The notes under the pieces were generated by a model. It searched no databases, was not told the origin of the DNA, and saw only the letters and a program-made list of their open reading frames with translations. A stretch of 64,000 nt of DNA from Leucobacter allii. Lineage in GTDB: Bacteria > Actinomycetota > Actinomycetes > Actinomycetales > Microbacteriaceae. This document shows positions 16,339 to 24,198 of this stretch, piece after piece. Each line of letters begins with the position of its first letter. The stretch's first letter is position 1. Made by a program: the position numbers and the translations under genes. The stretch covers positions 1,116,001 to 1,180,000 of the forward strand of contig NZ_CP095045.1 in the NCBI RefSeq assembly GCF_022919155.1, read 5' to 3'.

Positions 16339-17159
16339 GCGTCCGCCCCGCTCGCCGCGGATCCCGGATCGCCCCGCCGCGCACCGTCCGTCGCGCTGCC
16401 GGCCGCCCCGCCCGATCCGCCGTCGCGCGACCCGCCGCTCGGTCCATCGCGCGACACGTCGCCGTCCGGCCCGTCGTCGCTCCCGCGCGCGAGGACGAAG
16501 CGCAGCGCGAGCAGCGCGGTGTACACGATGAGCGCCGCCGGCAGCGCCTGGCCGGGGAACGCGAGGAGCGCGACGCCGACCGACAGGCCCGCGAGCAGGA
16601 GCGACGGGACCTCGTTCCGGCTGCGCGCCGCGTCCAGCGTCATGACGACGAAGAGCGCGACGAGCGCGAACTCGAGGCCCTCGAGACGAGCCGGGAGGAT
16701 CCCGGCGAGCGCCACGCCGAGGAGGCCTCCAGCCACCCAGTAGGCCTGCATGAGCAGCTGTCCCGCGACGATGCGGGCCGAGCTCAGCTGTCCGGCGGGC
16801 AGCAGCACGTACGTCGCGTATGCCTCGTCGATGAGCGCGTAGACCGAATAGGCGCGGGGGATCCCCGGGGAGACCCGGTCGAGGGGGAACGACAGCGCGT
16901 AGAACACGTGGCGGAAGTTCATCGCGAGGACCGTCACCGCGATGGTGAGGATCGGGGTGGTCGCCGCGAGCAGGCTCACGAGGAGGAGCTCGACGGACCC
17001 GGCGAAGATGCCGATCGACAGCGCCGGCGCGACCCATCCGGGGAGCCCGGCCTGCACCACGAGCACGCCGAGCGCGACGCCGAGCGGAAAGATGCCGATC
17101 CCGACGCCGAGCGAGTCGGCGACGCCGCGCGCGATGCCCGCCCGCCGGGAGCGCGGCAC
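16335..17159 (-). CDS. AzlC-type branched-chain amino acid permease
   Basis: 274 residues. The first 225 or so form the AzlC membrane domain: FPLGVALGVLVVQAGL, then AGSVELLLVSLLA, MNFRHVFYALSFP and YALIDEAYATY, all typical of the family. The last 45 residues are a Gly/Ser/Asp-rich cytoplasmic tail of low complexity that is not part of the family fold. It pairs with the following AzlD gene. The substrate is inferred from the family. Confidence 0.9.
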   Translation of the reverse strand: MPRSRRAGIARGVADSLGVGIGIFPLGVALGVLVVQAGLPGWVAPALSIGIFAGSVELLLVSLLAATTPILTIAVTVLAMNFRHVFYALSFPLDRVSPGIPRAYSVYALIDEAYATYVLLPAGQLSSARIVAGQLLMQAYWVAGGLLGVALAGILPARLEGLEFALVALFVVMTLDAARSRNEVPSLLLAGLSVGVALLAFPGQALPAALIVYTALLALRFVLARGSDDGPDGDVSRDGPSGGSRDGGSGGAAGSATDGARRGDPGSAASGADA

Positions 17160-17167
17160 GAGCGGGC

Positions 17168-17557
17168 TCAGTTCACGGGCCCCGTGTACTTCTCGCCGGG
17201 GCCCTGACCGATCGGATCCGGGATCGTCGAGGCCTCGCGGAAGGCGAGCTGCACCGAGCGCAGTCCGTCGCGGAGGCTGCGCGCGTGCATGTCGCTCACC
17301 TCGGGCGCGCCGGCCGTGATGAGGCCGGCGAGCGCGTTGATGAGCTTGCGGGCCTCGTCGAGGTCGGTCTGGGACTCCGGGTCGTCGGCGAGCCCCACCT
17401 TGACGGCCGCCGCGCTGAGCAGGTGCACGGCCGCGGTCGTGATGACCTCGACGGCGGCGACGTCCGCGATGTCGCGGGTCGCCTGCGCCACGTCGTCGGG
17501 TGCCTGCGCGGCATCCTCCGCGCGCGTCTCGTGCTGGTCTGCGGTCTGCTCGCTCAT
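17168..17557 (-). CDS. DUF1844 domain protein
   Basis: 129 residues. After an acidic N-terminal 30 residues comes a helical DUF1844 core: VEVITTAAVHLLSAAAVKVGL, then DLDEARKLINALAGLITAGAP, then LRDGLRSVQLAFREAS. The family is widespread in actinobacteria and usually encoded beside infC; its function is unknown. The C-terminal GPGEKYTGPVN is also typical. The gene is divergent from infC and precedes azlC by 8 bases, so it may lead that operon. Confidence 0.85.
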   Translation of the reverse strand: MSEQTADQHETRAEDAAQAPDDVAQATRDIADVAAVEVITTAAVHLLSAAAVKVGLADDPESQTDLDEARKLINALAGLITAGAPEVSDMHARSLRDGLRSVQLAFREASTIPDPIGQGPGEKYTGPVN

Positions 17558-17564
17558 GGGGTCC

Positions 17565-17594
17565 TGACTGTTCGCTGCGGTCGTGTGCTAGGAT
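17565..17594 (+). promoter_or_regulatory. Putative infC operon promoter
   Basis: TGACTG at 17565-17570, an 18-base spacer and TAGGAT at 17589-17594. It would give a leader of about 170 bases before infC. The leader contains a near-palindrome (GGGCGGCGCATGCGCGGCCC, 17712-17731), which could take part in regulating the ribosomal-protein operon, though no known leader family was recognised. Confidence 0.4.
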
Positions 17595-17771
17595 TGCCTG
17601 TGGTTCTCGGCGACTTGCCGGGATACGGAAGCGGAGATTCTCCCACCCGGCACCGAATCCAGGTTACCGGGTAGTTGGCACCCCGTCGTTCACACGGCAG
17701 CTGAAGGGTGCGGGCGGCGCATGCGCGGCCCTGATCTCCGTCCGTGGCTCCCCGAGCGGGAGGACCGACCC

Positions 17772-18398
17772 ATGAGATCAGAGGAGCCGGCGATCAGCGA
17801 TCCCCGTACGAATGACAGAATCCGCGTCCCCGAGGTGCGACTGGTCGGACCCAGTGGCGAGCAGGTCGGTGTCGTGCCGATCGAGACCGCGCTGCGCCTG
17901 GCGGCGGACGCCGATCTCGATCTCGTTGAGGTTGCCCCGAACTCGAAGCCGCCCGTGGCGAAGATCATGGACTTCGGCAAGTACAAGTACGAGGCCGCCC
18001 AGAAGCAGAAGGAAGCCCGCCGCAACCAGGCGAACACGATCCTCAAGGAGGTTCGCTTCCGTCTGAAGATCGACAAGCACGACTACGAGACCAAGACCAA
18101 GCGCGCCGTCGGCTTCCTGTCGCAGGGCGACAAGGTCAAGGCGATGATCCTGTTCCGCGGTCGCGAGCAGTCGCGTCCCGAGATGGGCGTGCGGCTGCTG
18201 CAGCAGTTCGCGGAGGACATCGCGGAGTTCGGCACCGTCGAGTCGAACCCGCGGATCGACGGCCGCAACATGGTCATGGTCATCGCCCCGCTCAAGAACA
18301 AGTCCGAGGCGAAGGCGGAGCAGAACGCCCGCCGTGCCGAGGAGAAGGCCACTCGCCGCGCGGACAAGGCGGCATCGCCCGCCGCCGACGGCGAATAA
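17772..18398 (+). CDS. infC: Translation initiation factor IF-3
   Basis: A 208-residue factor that prevents premature 50S joining and checks start-codon selection. The N-domain begins [19 protein letters not shown] and the linker contains [13 protein letters not shown]. The C-domain has [16 protein letters not shown] and [16 protein letters not shown] basic-acidic tail of about 30 residues rich in Lys, Ala and Glu extends beyond the compact fold. ATG 17772 follows GGGAGGACC; a longer in-frame start at 17721 lacks a binding site. rpmI and rplT follow in the conserved order. Confidence 0.96.
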   Translation: MRSEEPAISDPRTNDRIRVPEVRLVGPSGEQVGVVPIETALRLAADADLDLVEVAPNSKPPVAKIMDFGKYKYEAAQKQKEARRNQANTILKEVRFRLKIDKHDYETKTKRAVGFLSQGDKVKAMILFRGREQSRPEMGVRLLQQFAEDIAEFGTVESNPRIDGRNMVMVIAPLKNKSEAKAEQNARRAEEKATRRADKAASPAADGE

Positions 18399-18476
18399 TC
18401 TGCGGCGCACTGCCTCGCGCAGCTGCCCCGCGCACCACGCAGCCCTCCGGGGCGCGCACTGAACAAGGAGAGATCG

Positions 18477-18671
18477 ATGCCCAAGCAGAAGACCCACTCG
18501 GGGGCCAAGAAGCGCTTCAAGCTCACCGGCTCCGGCAAGCTGATGAAGCAGCAGGCCGGCATGCGCCACAACCTCGAGGTGAAGGCCTCGAAGCGCAAGC
18601 GCCGCCTGAACGCCGAGCAGGTGCTCGCCAAGGGCGACGCCAAGCAGGCGATGAAGCTCCTCGGCCACTGA
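18477..18671 (+). CDS. rpmI: 50S ribosomal protein L35
   Basis: A 64-residue very basic protein of the large subunit. It starts [20 protein letters not shown], contains the expected [16 protein letters not shown] and ends GHWs-equivalent LLGH. Length is normal. AAGGAGAGATCG precedes the ATG. It lies between infC and rplT, as in most bacteria. Confidence 0.98.
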   Translation: MPKQKTHSGAKKRFKLTGSGKLMKQQAGMRHNLEVKASKRKRRLNAEQVLAKGDAKQAMKLLGH

Positions 18672-18724
18672 GCCCGACGCGAGCGCACAGCTTTCATCTG
18701 AGAATTTCGTAAGGAAGAACTGAA

Positions 18725-19108
18725 ATGGCAAGAGTCAAGCGGGCCGTCAACGCCCACAAGAAGCGTCGCGTCATCCTCGAGCGCGCCGAGGGGTACCGCG
18801 GGCAGCGTTCGCGCCTGTACCGCAAGGCCAAGGAGCAGGTCACCCACTCCCTCGTCTACGCGTACAACGACCGCCGCAAGAAGAAGGGCGACTTCCGTCG
18901 CCTGTGGATCCAGCGGATCAACGCCGGCGCCCGCGCGAACGGCCTCACCTACAACCGCTTCATCCAGGGCCTCGCCCTGGCGGGCGTCGAGGTGGACCGC
19001 CGCATGCTCTCCGAGCTCGCCACGAACGAGCCCGCCGCCTTCGCCGCCCTCGTCGAGGTCGCGAAGAACGCACTTCCCGAGGACACCTCGGCGCCGAAGG
19101 CCGCGTAA
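18725..19108 (+). CDS. rplT: 50S ribosomal protein L20
   Basis: A 127-residue early-assembly protein of the large subunit. The N-terminus [20 protein letters not shown] and the core [17 protein letters not shown] and [22 protein letters not shown] are standard. The C-terminal extension (EDTSAPKAA) is slightly longer than in E. coli, as is common in actinobacteria. AAGGAAG precedes the ATG. A strong hairpin follows and closes the operon. Confidence 0.98.
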   Translation: MARVKRAVNAHKKRRVILERAEGYRGQRSRLYRKAKEQVTHSLVYAYNDRRKKKGDFRRLWIQRINAGARANGLTYNRFIQGLALAGVEVDRRMLSELATNEPAAFAALVEVAKNALPEDTSAPKAA

Positions 19109-19125
19109 GCGACTCCGACGCTCTG

Positions 19126-19162
19126 CAGGAGCCCCGCCGCCGTTCCGGTGGCGGGGCTCCTG
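19126..19162 (+). terminator. Hairpin terminator after rplT
   Basis: CAGGAGCCCCGCC at 19126-19138 pairs perfectly with GGCGGGGCTCCTG at 19150-19162 around an 11-base loop. No T-run follows, as is usual in very GC-rich actinobacteria. Confidence 0.85.
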
Positions 19163-19198
19163 CGCGTTCCGGCGACGCCCGGACGCGGCCTCGCGCGA

Positions 19199-19204
19199 TA
19201 GGCT
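19199..19204 (+). promoter_or_regulatory. -10 box for the TrmH gene
   Basis: TAGGCT then GGTGCGG then ATG at 19212; the 7-base gap predicts a leaderless or nearly leaderless transcript. Confidence 0.5.
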
Positions 19205-19211
19205 GGTGCGG

Positions 19212-20021
19212 ATGAACGAAGCGATCCTCGAGAACCCCCAGTCGGCGCGCGTGCGACGGGCCGCGGCGCTCGTCCGGAAGAAGGATCGCCGGCAGCAGGG
19301 CCGGTTCCTCGTGGAGGGGCCGCAGGCCGTGCGCGAGCTCCTCGCGTACCGTCCCGAGCTCGTCGAGACCGTGTTCGCGACGATGGGCACGGAGCCCTGG
19401 CAGCACGAGATCGATCGGCTCGCGTCCGACGGCGGCGCTGCGCTCGAGCGCGTCACCCCCCAGGTGCTCGCGGCGATCGCCGAGACCGTCCACCCGCAGG
19501 GCGTCGTCGCCGTGGCGCGCAGCTGGGAGACGCCCCTCGCCGCGGCCAGCGCGGGCGCCCGGCTCATCGCGATCATGTACGAGGTGCGGGATCCCGGCAA
19601 CGCGGGCGCCGTCCTCCGCGCGGCGGACGCCGCCGGTGCCGATCTCGTCGTATTCGCGGGGGAGAGCATCGACCCGTTCCACCCGAAGGTCGTCCGCTCC
19701 ACCACGGGGTCGCTCTTCCACCTCCCCGTCGCCGTGGCCTCGAGCCTCGCCGAGGCCGCGGGCGCGGCCCGCGACGCCGGGCTCGCGGTCCTCGCCGCGG
19801 ATGTCCGCGGCGAGGACCTGCTCGCCGCGCGGAACGCCGGCGCTCTCGGCGGTCCCGTGGCCTGGGTGTTCGGCAACGAGGCGCGAGGGCTCACGGAGTC
19901 CGACCGCGCGCTGGCCGACCGCTCGGTGCGACTGCCGATCTACGGTGCGGCGGAGTCCCTGAACCTCGCGACCGCGGCGAGCGTGCTGCTCTACGAGACG
20001 GCCTTCGCGCAGCGCGGGTAG
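19212..20021 (+). CDS. TrmH/SpoU family RNA methyltransferase
   Basis: 269 residues. An N-terminal substrate-binding part ([25 protein letters not shown]) is followed by the knotted SPOUT domain with its three motifs: [20 protein letters not shown], then [12 protein letters not shown], then [22 protein letters not shown]. The family 2'-O-methylates ribose in rRNA or tRNA; a 23S rRNA target is usual for this subtype, but I cannot fix the site. A GTG six bases upstream is in frame, but the ATG is better placed after the -10 box. Its position directly after rplT and upstream of pheST is common. Confidence 0.92.
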   Translation: MNEAILENPQSARVRRAAALVRKKDRRQQGRFLVEGPQAVRELLAYRPELVETVFATMGTEPWQHEIDRLASDGGAALERVTPQVLAAIAETVHPQGVVAVARSWETPLAAASAGARLIAIMYEVRDPGNAGAVLRAADAAGADLVVFAGESIDPFHPKVVRSTTGSLFHLPVAVASSLAEAAGAARDAGLAVLAADVRGEDLLAARNAGALGGPVAWVFGNEARGLTESDRALADRSVRLPIYGAAESLNLATAASVLLYETAFAQRG

Positions 20022-20031
20022 TCGCGCCGGC

Positions 20032-21282
20032 TCAGGCGAGCAGCGCCGCGCCGAGCACGCCGCCCGGCGCGAAGCCCGGCAGCACCGCGAAGACCGCGGA
20101 ACCCGTGTGCGTCACCCATTCGTTGAGCAGATCGAGTTCGTCGAGCCTGCGCTGGATGGGCACGAACTGCCGGAGCGGGTCGCGCTGGAAGCAGGCGAAG
20201 ACGAGCCCGGCTTCGCCGTCCGCGTCGTAGTTCGCGCTCCGCCGGAAGATCCGCTCGGCGGGGTCCTCCGAGTGCGCGCGGCGGATGTGCGCGTAGCCGG
20301 GGATGACGGGCAGACCGTGCGGGGTGCGCGCGTCGAAGTCCGCCGCGCTGCGCTCGGTGCCACCGGTGAGCGGTGCCCCGTCCGCGAGCGTGCGCCCGAT
20401 CGTCTGCTCCCGGCCGGGGCGGTCCACGCGATCCCACGTGTCCAGTTCCATCCGGATCCGCCGCAGCACGAGCGCCGTGCCCCCCGCGAGCCAGGACACG
20501 TCGGCGGCGTCGCTCGCGGAGGCTCGGCCGTCGCACCACACGAGGTCCGCGAAGTCGGGGTCCTCGGGCGACGGGTTCACGGTGCCGTCGACCTGCCCCA
20601 TGAGATTGCGCATCGTAGTCCCGGCCGGCTCCGCGCCGCGCGCCCGGCGGAACCCCTGCTGCGTCCACAGCGGCTCGGCGAAGGAGCGCAGGTCCCGCGC
20701 GAGCATGCGGGCGGCATGGGCGATCGCGAGCGGATCGTCTGCCTGCACGAGGCAGAGCAGATCGCCGCCGTCGTGGCGCCCGTCGAGCGCGTCGCGCGCG
20801 AAGGACGGGAGCGGCGCGAGCCACGCCGGCCGTCGCGCGGGATCGACGCGGTCCACGAGCCCGGGCCCCACGCCGACGGTGATCGTGAGCCGTGCCGGCC
20901 TCGCGGCGAGCTCGGGCTCGGGATCGGCGAGCGGAGCCTCGCCGGAGGCGAGCCCCTCGATGTCGTCGCTCAGGATGCGGAACATGCGGGCGAGCGCGGC
21001 TCGGTCGGTCTCGGGCCGCAGAGCGAAGGCGAGGTAGCGCGCGTGCGCGGTCGGCGCCGTGGCCACTCCGGCCTGGTGCGCGCCGTGGCACGGCAGCGTC
21101 TCGCCGCCGAAACCCGCGGCGGCGGGATCGGGGGCGTCCTCCGTTCCCGTGAGCGCGGGGATCCCGAGCACCGCTCCGGCGCCGAGCGCGGCGCCGAGGC
21201 CGGCGCCCGCCGCGCCCCCGGTGAGGAGGGCGCGGCGGCCGAAGCGCGGTGCGTCGATCCGATCAGTGCCCGGCGTGCGCAT
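20032..21282 (-). CDS. Tat-exported Dyp-type heme peroxidase (EfeB-like)
   Basis: 416 residues. A twin-arginine signal (RFGRRALLTGG, arginines at 16-17) and hydrophobic stretch direct export through Tat. The peroxidase fold shows the catalytic aspartate in MGQVDGT, the proximal heme histidine in YAHIRRAHSEDP, and the late FACFQRDPLRQFVPIQRRL segment. Family members oxidise dyes or deferrochelate heme; EfeB works in iron uptake, but no efeU or efeO is present here. The ATG at 21282 overlaps the end of the copper chaperone gene by 20 bases, so it is the last gene of a copper/heme operon reading leftward. Confidence 0.93.
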   Translation of the reverse strand: MRTPGTDRIDAPRFGRRALLTGGAAGAGLGAALGAGAVLGIPALTGTEDAPDPAAAGFGGETLPCHGAHQAGVATAPTAHARYLAFALRPETDRAALARMFRILSDDIEGLASGEAPLADPEPELAARPARLTITVGVGPGLVDRVDPARRPAWLAPLPSFARDALDGRHDGGDLLCLVQADDPLAIAHAARMLARDLRSFAEPLWTQQGFRRARGAEPAGTTMRNLMGQVDGTVNPSPEDPDFADLVWCDGRASASDAADVSWLAGGTALVLRRIRMELDTWDRVDRPGREQTIGRTLADGAPLTGGTERSAADFDARTPHGLPVIPGYAHIRRAHSEDPAERIFRRSANYDADGEAGLVFACFQRDPLRQFVPIQRRLDELDLLNEWVTHTGSAVFAVLPGFAPGGVLGAALLA

Positions 21283-21817
21283 CGTCGCCGGGGGCGCCGC
21301 TCTCGTAGTTCTCCTCGGCGCCGGCGTAGTCCTTCGCCAGCACGGAGACCTCGAGCGTGGAGCCGTCATCGAAGACGAGCGTCAGGGGCACCTCGTCGCC
21401 CGCGAGGAGGGCCTTCGGCATGTCCATGAACATGATGTGGTCACCGCCAGGGGCCAGCTCGACGGAGCCGCCGGCGGGGATCTCGAAGCCGCCGTCGACC
21501 TCGCGCATGGTCGACGAGCTGCCGGAGGTGACGGTCTCGTGGAGTTCGATCATGCCCGCGGCCGGGCTCTCGACGCGCTCGAGGACGACCGGCGCCTCGC
21601 CCGTGTTCTCGAGCGTGCCGAACACCCCCGTCATGCCCTCGCCGGCCTTCGCCCAGCCGCCGGAGAGAGCGACGCCCTCGGCGGTGGTGGCGGCGGCGGC
21701 CGAGCCGCTCGTCTCGGCGGACGCGGCGGCGCCCGCGGGAGCGTCGGACGGGCTCGCGCAGCCCGCAAGGAGCGCGATGGCCAGTGCCGGGGCCGCGAGC
21801 GCGGCGACGGCGCGCAT
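21263..21817 (-). CDS. PCu(A)C copper chaperone lipoprotein
   Basis: 184 residues. The lipobox LLAGC places the lipidated cysteine at residue 20. The cupredoxin-like domain carries the copper motif: His93, Met104, His127 and Met129, in ELHETV, STMREV and DHIMFMDMP. The His127-Met129 spacing is standard, and the Met104-His127 gap is one residue longer than the textbook H-x10-M-x21-H-x-M. The family delivers Cu(I) to cytochrome c oxidase. The C-terminal DDAHAGH adds further possible copper ligands. It lies between CopC and the DyP peroxidase and overlaps both. Confidence 0.92.
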   Translation of the reverse strand: MRAVAALAAPALAIALLAGCASPSDAPAGAAASAETSGSAAAATTAEGVALSGGWAKAGEGMTGVFGTLENTGEAPVVLERVESPAAGMIELHETVTSGSSSTMREVDGGFEIPAGGSVELAPGGDHIMFMDMPKALLAGDEVPLTLVFDDGSTLEVSVLAKDYAGAEENYESGAPGDDAHAGH

Positions 21818-22551
21818 CAGGCGCGTCCCTCGTCGTCGGAGGACGAGCGTCCGTCGGCGCGCGACCCGCCGTCGGCGTCCCCGCCCATCCCGGCGGCGCG
21901 GCGGCGCTGACCGACCATGATCGCGGCCACCGCGGCGGCGACGACGATCACGCCGCCCGCGCCGATCGCGATCGCGAGCCCGGTCGAGGTCCCGGAGGCG
22001 GTGCCGGCATGCTCGGCGTCCGCTCCGGCAGCGGCGTCGTCGGCGTGCTCGTCGTCGGCGTGCTCGTGCTCCGCGCCGGCGGCCTCCTCCGCGTGCTCGT
22101 GATCGTCCGCGTCGGCCTCCTGCAGCTCGGGGGAGCCGCCCGCGATCTCGACGGCGAAGGCGCCGTCGATCGGGTGCCCGTCGCTCGACACGACGCGCCA
22201 GGCGACGTCGTAGCTGCCGTCGGGGAGTTCCGCCAGCACGGGCTGGACGACGTCGGGCCCGGAGACCTCGGGGGCGCCGTCGGTCACGTCGGCTCCGCTC
22301 GCGTCGGTGACGGCGATCTCCGTGCCGACCTCGATGATGCTGTTGCTGAAGGTGAGCTGCACGCCGGTGAGCGCGCCGTCCTCCGCGGTGAGCGCGGTGG
22401 TGTCGACGAGCTGGTCGTGCGCGAACGCGGGGGCGGCGACGCCGAGCGACGCGGCTCCGGCGAGGAGGCCGGCGGCGGCGAGGCGCAGCGCTCGCGAGGA
22501 GCTGCGCCGCACGGCGGCGGGGCGGACGGGGGACATGGTGGTACGTGACAT
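21817..22551 (-). CDS. CopC-domain copper-binding membrane protein
   Basis: 244 residues. A signal peptide should be cut after AFA44, leaving His45 at the mature N-terminus, the position that binds Cu(II) in CopC. The CopC fold runs to about residue 140, with VSSDGHPIDGAFAVEI holding the second conserved histidine. A His/Asp/Glu-rich linker (many HEHAD-type repeats) follows, then one membrane helix (TGLAIAIGAGGVIVVAAAVAAIMV) and a short basic tail. This is the YcnJ-type arrangement without the CopD channel. It shares one base with the PCuAC gene. Confidence 0.92.
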   Translation of the reverse strand: MSRTTMSPVRPAAVRRSSSRALRLAAAGLLAGAASLGVAAPAFAHDQLVDTTALTAEDGALTGVQLTFSNSIIEVGTEIAVTDASGADVTDGAPEVSGPDVVQPVLAELPDGSYDVAWRVVSSDGHPIDGAFAVEIAGGSPELQEADADDHEHAEEAAGAEHEHADDEHADDAAAGADAEHAGTASGTSTGLAIAIGAGGVIVVAAAVAAIMVGQRRRAAGMGGDADGGSRADGRSSSDDEGRA

Positions 22552-22702
22552 GTGCGTCTTTCGGGTTTCTCCGGTGATCCGGGGTGGTGCGCCGGCGCGC
22601 TGCGGGGCATTCGGCCGCGCCGCAGCGTGCGCGGACGACGCGTCGCCGCAGCCCGCGGGCCCGGCGCGCGTCGCGGCGCGGAAAACGATGATGAGTTGGG
22701 GA

Positions 22703-23332
22703 TCAGGCCGGCAGCGGCGGACCCCGGTGCGTCAGGGAGACGCCGAGCCATCGCTCGCGCAGCTCGGCGTGCTCGGGGGCCGGCGGCACGGCCGCCGCGG
22801 CGCTCGAGTGCCGCGGCGCGAGCCTGGGGAACGAGCGGGGCAGTGCTCGCAGCACGAGACGCGCGAGCGAGAGGACGGCCTGCTCGCCGCGGTGCAGCAG
22901 GGCGACGGTCAGCGCCGCGGCGAGGGCGTGGCCGAGCCACATGGCCCCGTCCGCCGGGACGGCCGCGGGGGTGAAGCGCTGCAGCGCGGCGAGGTGCGCG
23001 GCGTGCGCGGGGAGCGCCTCAGCCGCGCCGCCCGCGGCCGTGCCGGTGCCGAGTCCCGCGAAGGACCAGTGGTAGACGAACTGGGCGGCGCCGACGCCGA
23101 CGACGAGCCGCCACAGCGAGCCGACGCGGCCGGCGAGCGCGGTGCACAGCGGTAGCGCGAGCAGCGCCGTCGCGGCGACGGCGAGCCAGGTGATCGCGCC
23201 GCCGGCGAGGCCATGGGAGGCGGCGGCGAGCAGCGTGGCGACGAGCGCGCCGGAGGCGCCGCGGGCCGCGCGGACTCCGCGCCCCATGCGCGCCGACGCG
23301 CGTGCGCGCCTCGCTCCGGTCGGACCCTGCAT
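22703..23332 (-). CDS. Membrane protein of unknown function in the copper cluster
   Basis: 209 residues with about four hydrophobic helices (roughly 27-45, 47-67, 71-90 and 127-146) and several histidines near the membrane, as in AAASHGLAGG and FVYHWSFAGLG. No family is recognised. The likely start is ATG 23332, with TATCAT 6 bases upstream; a much longer reading upstream lacks coding character. It precedes the CopC gene on the same strand with a 151-base gap, so a shared role in copper handling is plausible but unproven. Confidence 0.7.
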   Translation of the reverse strand: MQGPTGARRARASARMGRGVRAARGASGALVATLLAAASHGLAGGAITWLAVAATALLALPLCTALAGRVGSLWRLVVGVGAAQFVYHWSFAGLGTGTAAGGAAEALPAHAAHLAALQRFTPAAVPADGAMWLGHALAAALTVALLHRGEQAVLSLARLVLRALPRSFPRLAPRHSSAAAAVPPAPEHAELRERWLGVSLTHRGPPLPA

Positions 23333-23338
23333 GCCCCC

Positions 23339-23344
23339 ATGATA
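23339..23344 (-). promoter_or_regulatory. -10 box for the copper-cluster membrane protein
   Basis: On the minus strand, TATCAT is followed by GGGGGC and then ATG at 23332. This is a good -10 with the recurring 6-base gap. Confidence 0.5.
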
Positions 23345-23402
23345 CCCGTGGGATGATCGGAGCGGGCGGGGACGGCTCCGCCCGGGTGGAGAGGACGCAG
23401 CG

Positions 23403-24164
23403 GTGACGAGCATCGATCTGAACGCCGACCTCGGCGAATCCTTCGGCAGCTGGACCTTCGGCGACGACGCCGCGGTGCTCGCGTCGATCTCGAGCGCGAA
23501 TGTCGCCTGCGGCTTCCACGCGGGCGACCCGCCGGGCATCCGGGAGACGTGCCGCGCGGCGGCGCGACTGGGCGTCGCCGTCGGAGCCCACCCCGGTTAC
23601 CGCGATCTGGCGGGCTTCGGCCGACGGTTCATCGCCTACGACCCCGAGGTGCTCGCCGCCGAGATCGTCGCCCAGATCGGCGCGGTGCAGGCGCTCGCGC
23701 GCAGCGCGGGCACATCGGTGCGCTACGTGAAGCCCCACGGCGCCCTCTACACCCGGATCGCGCACGACCCGGTGCAGGCGAGGGCCGTCGTCGCGGCGCT
23801 GCGCGACGTCGACCCCGGGCTTCCCCTGGTCGTCCTTCCGGGGTCGGCGATCGAACGCCTCGCCCGCGAGGCGGGCCTGCGGGTCGTTCCCGAGGCATTC
23901 GCCGATCGCGCCTACCGCGCCGACGGCAGTCTCGTGCCGCGGGGCGAGCCCGGGGCCGTTCTCGCGCCGGAGGCGGCCGTCGCGCAGGCGGTGCGACTGG
24001 TCGCCGAGGGATGCGCGACGACGGTCGACGGGGGCGAGATCGAGCTCACCCCCGAGACCATCTGCCTGCACGGCGACGCGCCGTCGGCGGTACAGTTGGC
24101 GCGTGAGATCCGCGCAGCCCTCGAGGACGCCGGGGTCGCGATCCGGAGCTTCGTCGCGGCCTGA
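23403..24164 (+). CDS. pxpA: 5-oxoprolinase subunit A (LamB/YcsF family)
   Basis: 253 residues. The family signature is complete: IDLNADLGESFGSW, then NVACGFHAGDP, GVAVGAHPGYRD, RYVKPHGALY and EAFADRAY. PxpA works with PxpB and PxpC to open 5-oxoproline, a damage product of glutamine, to glutamate using ATP. GTG 23403 follows GGAGAGGACGC. The next gene encodes PxpB and PxpC as a single chain. Confidence 0.95.
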   Translation: MTSIDLNADLGESFGSWTFGDDAAVLASISSANVACGFHAGDPPGIRETCRAAARLGVAVGAHPGYRDLAGFGRRFIAYDPEVLAAEIVAQIGAVQALARSAGTSVRYVKPHGALYTRIAHDPVQARAVVAALRDVDPGLPLVVLPGSAIERLAREAGLRVVPEAFADRAYRADGSLVPRGEPGAVLAPEAAVAQAVRLVAEGCATTVDGGEIELTPETICLHGDAPSAVQLAREIRAALEDAGVAIRSFVAA

Positions 24165-24198
24165 GCGCGAGCGCCGGGACGAGGACGGGACCCGTCGG

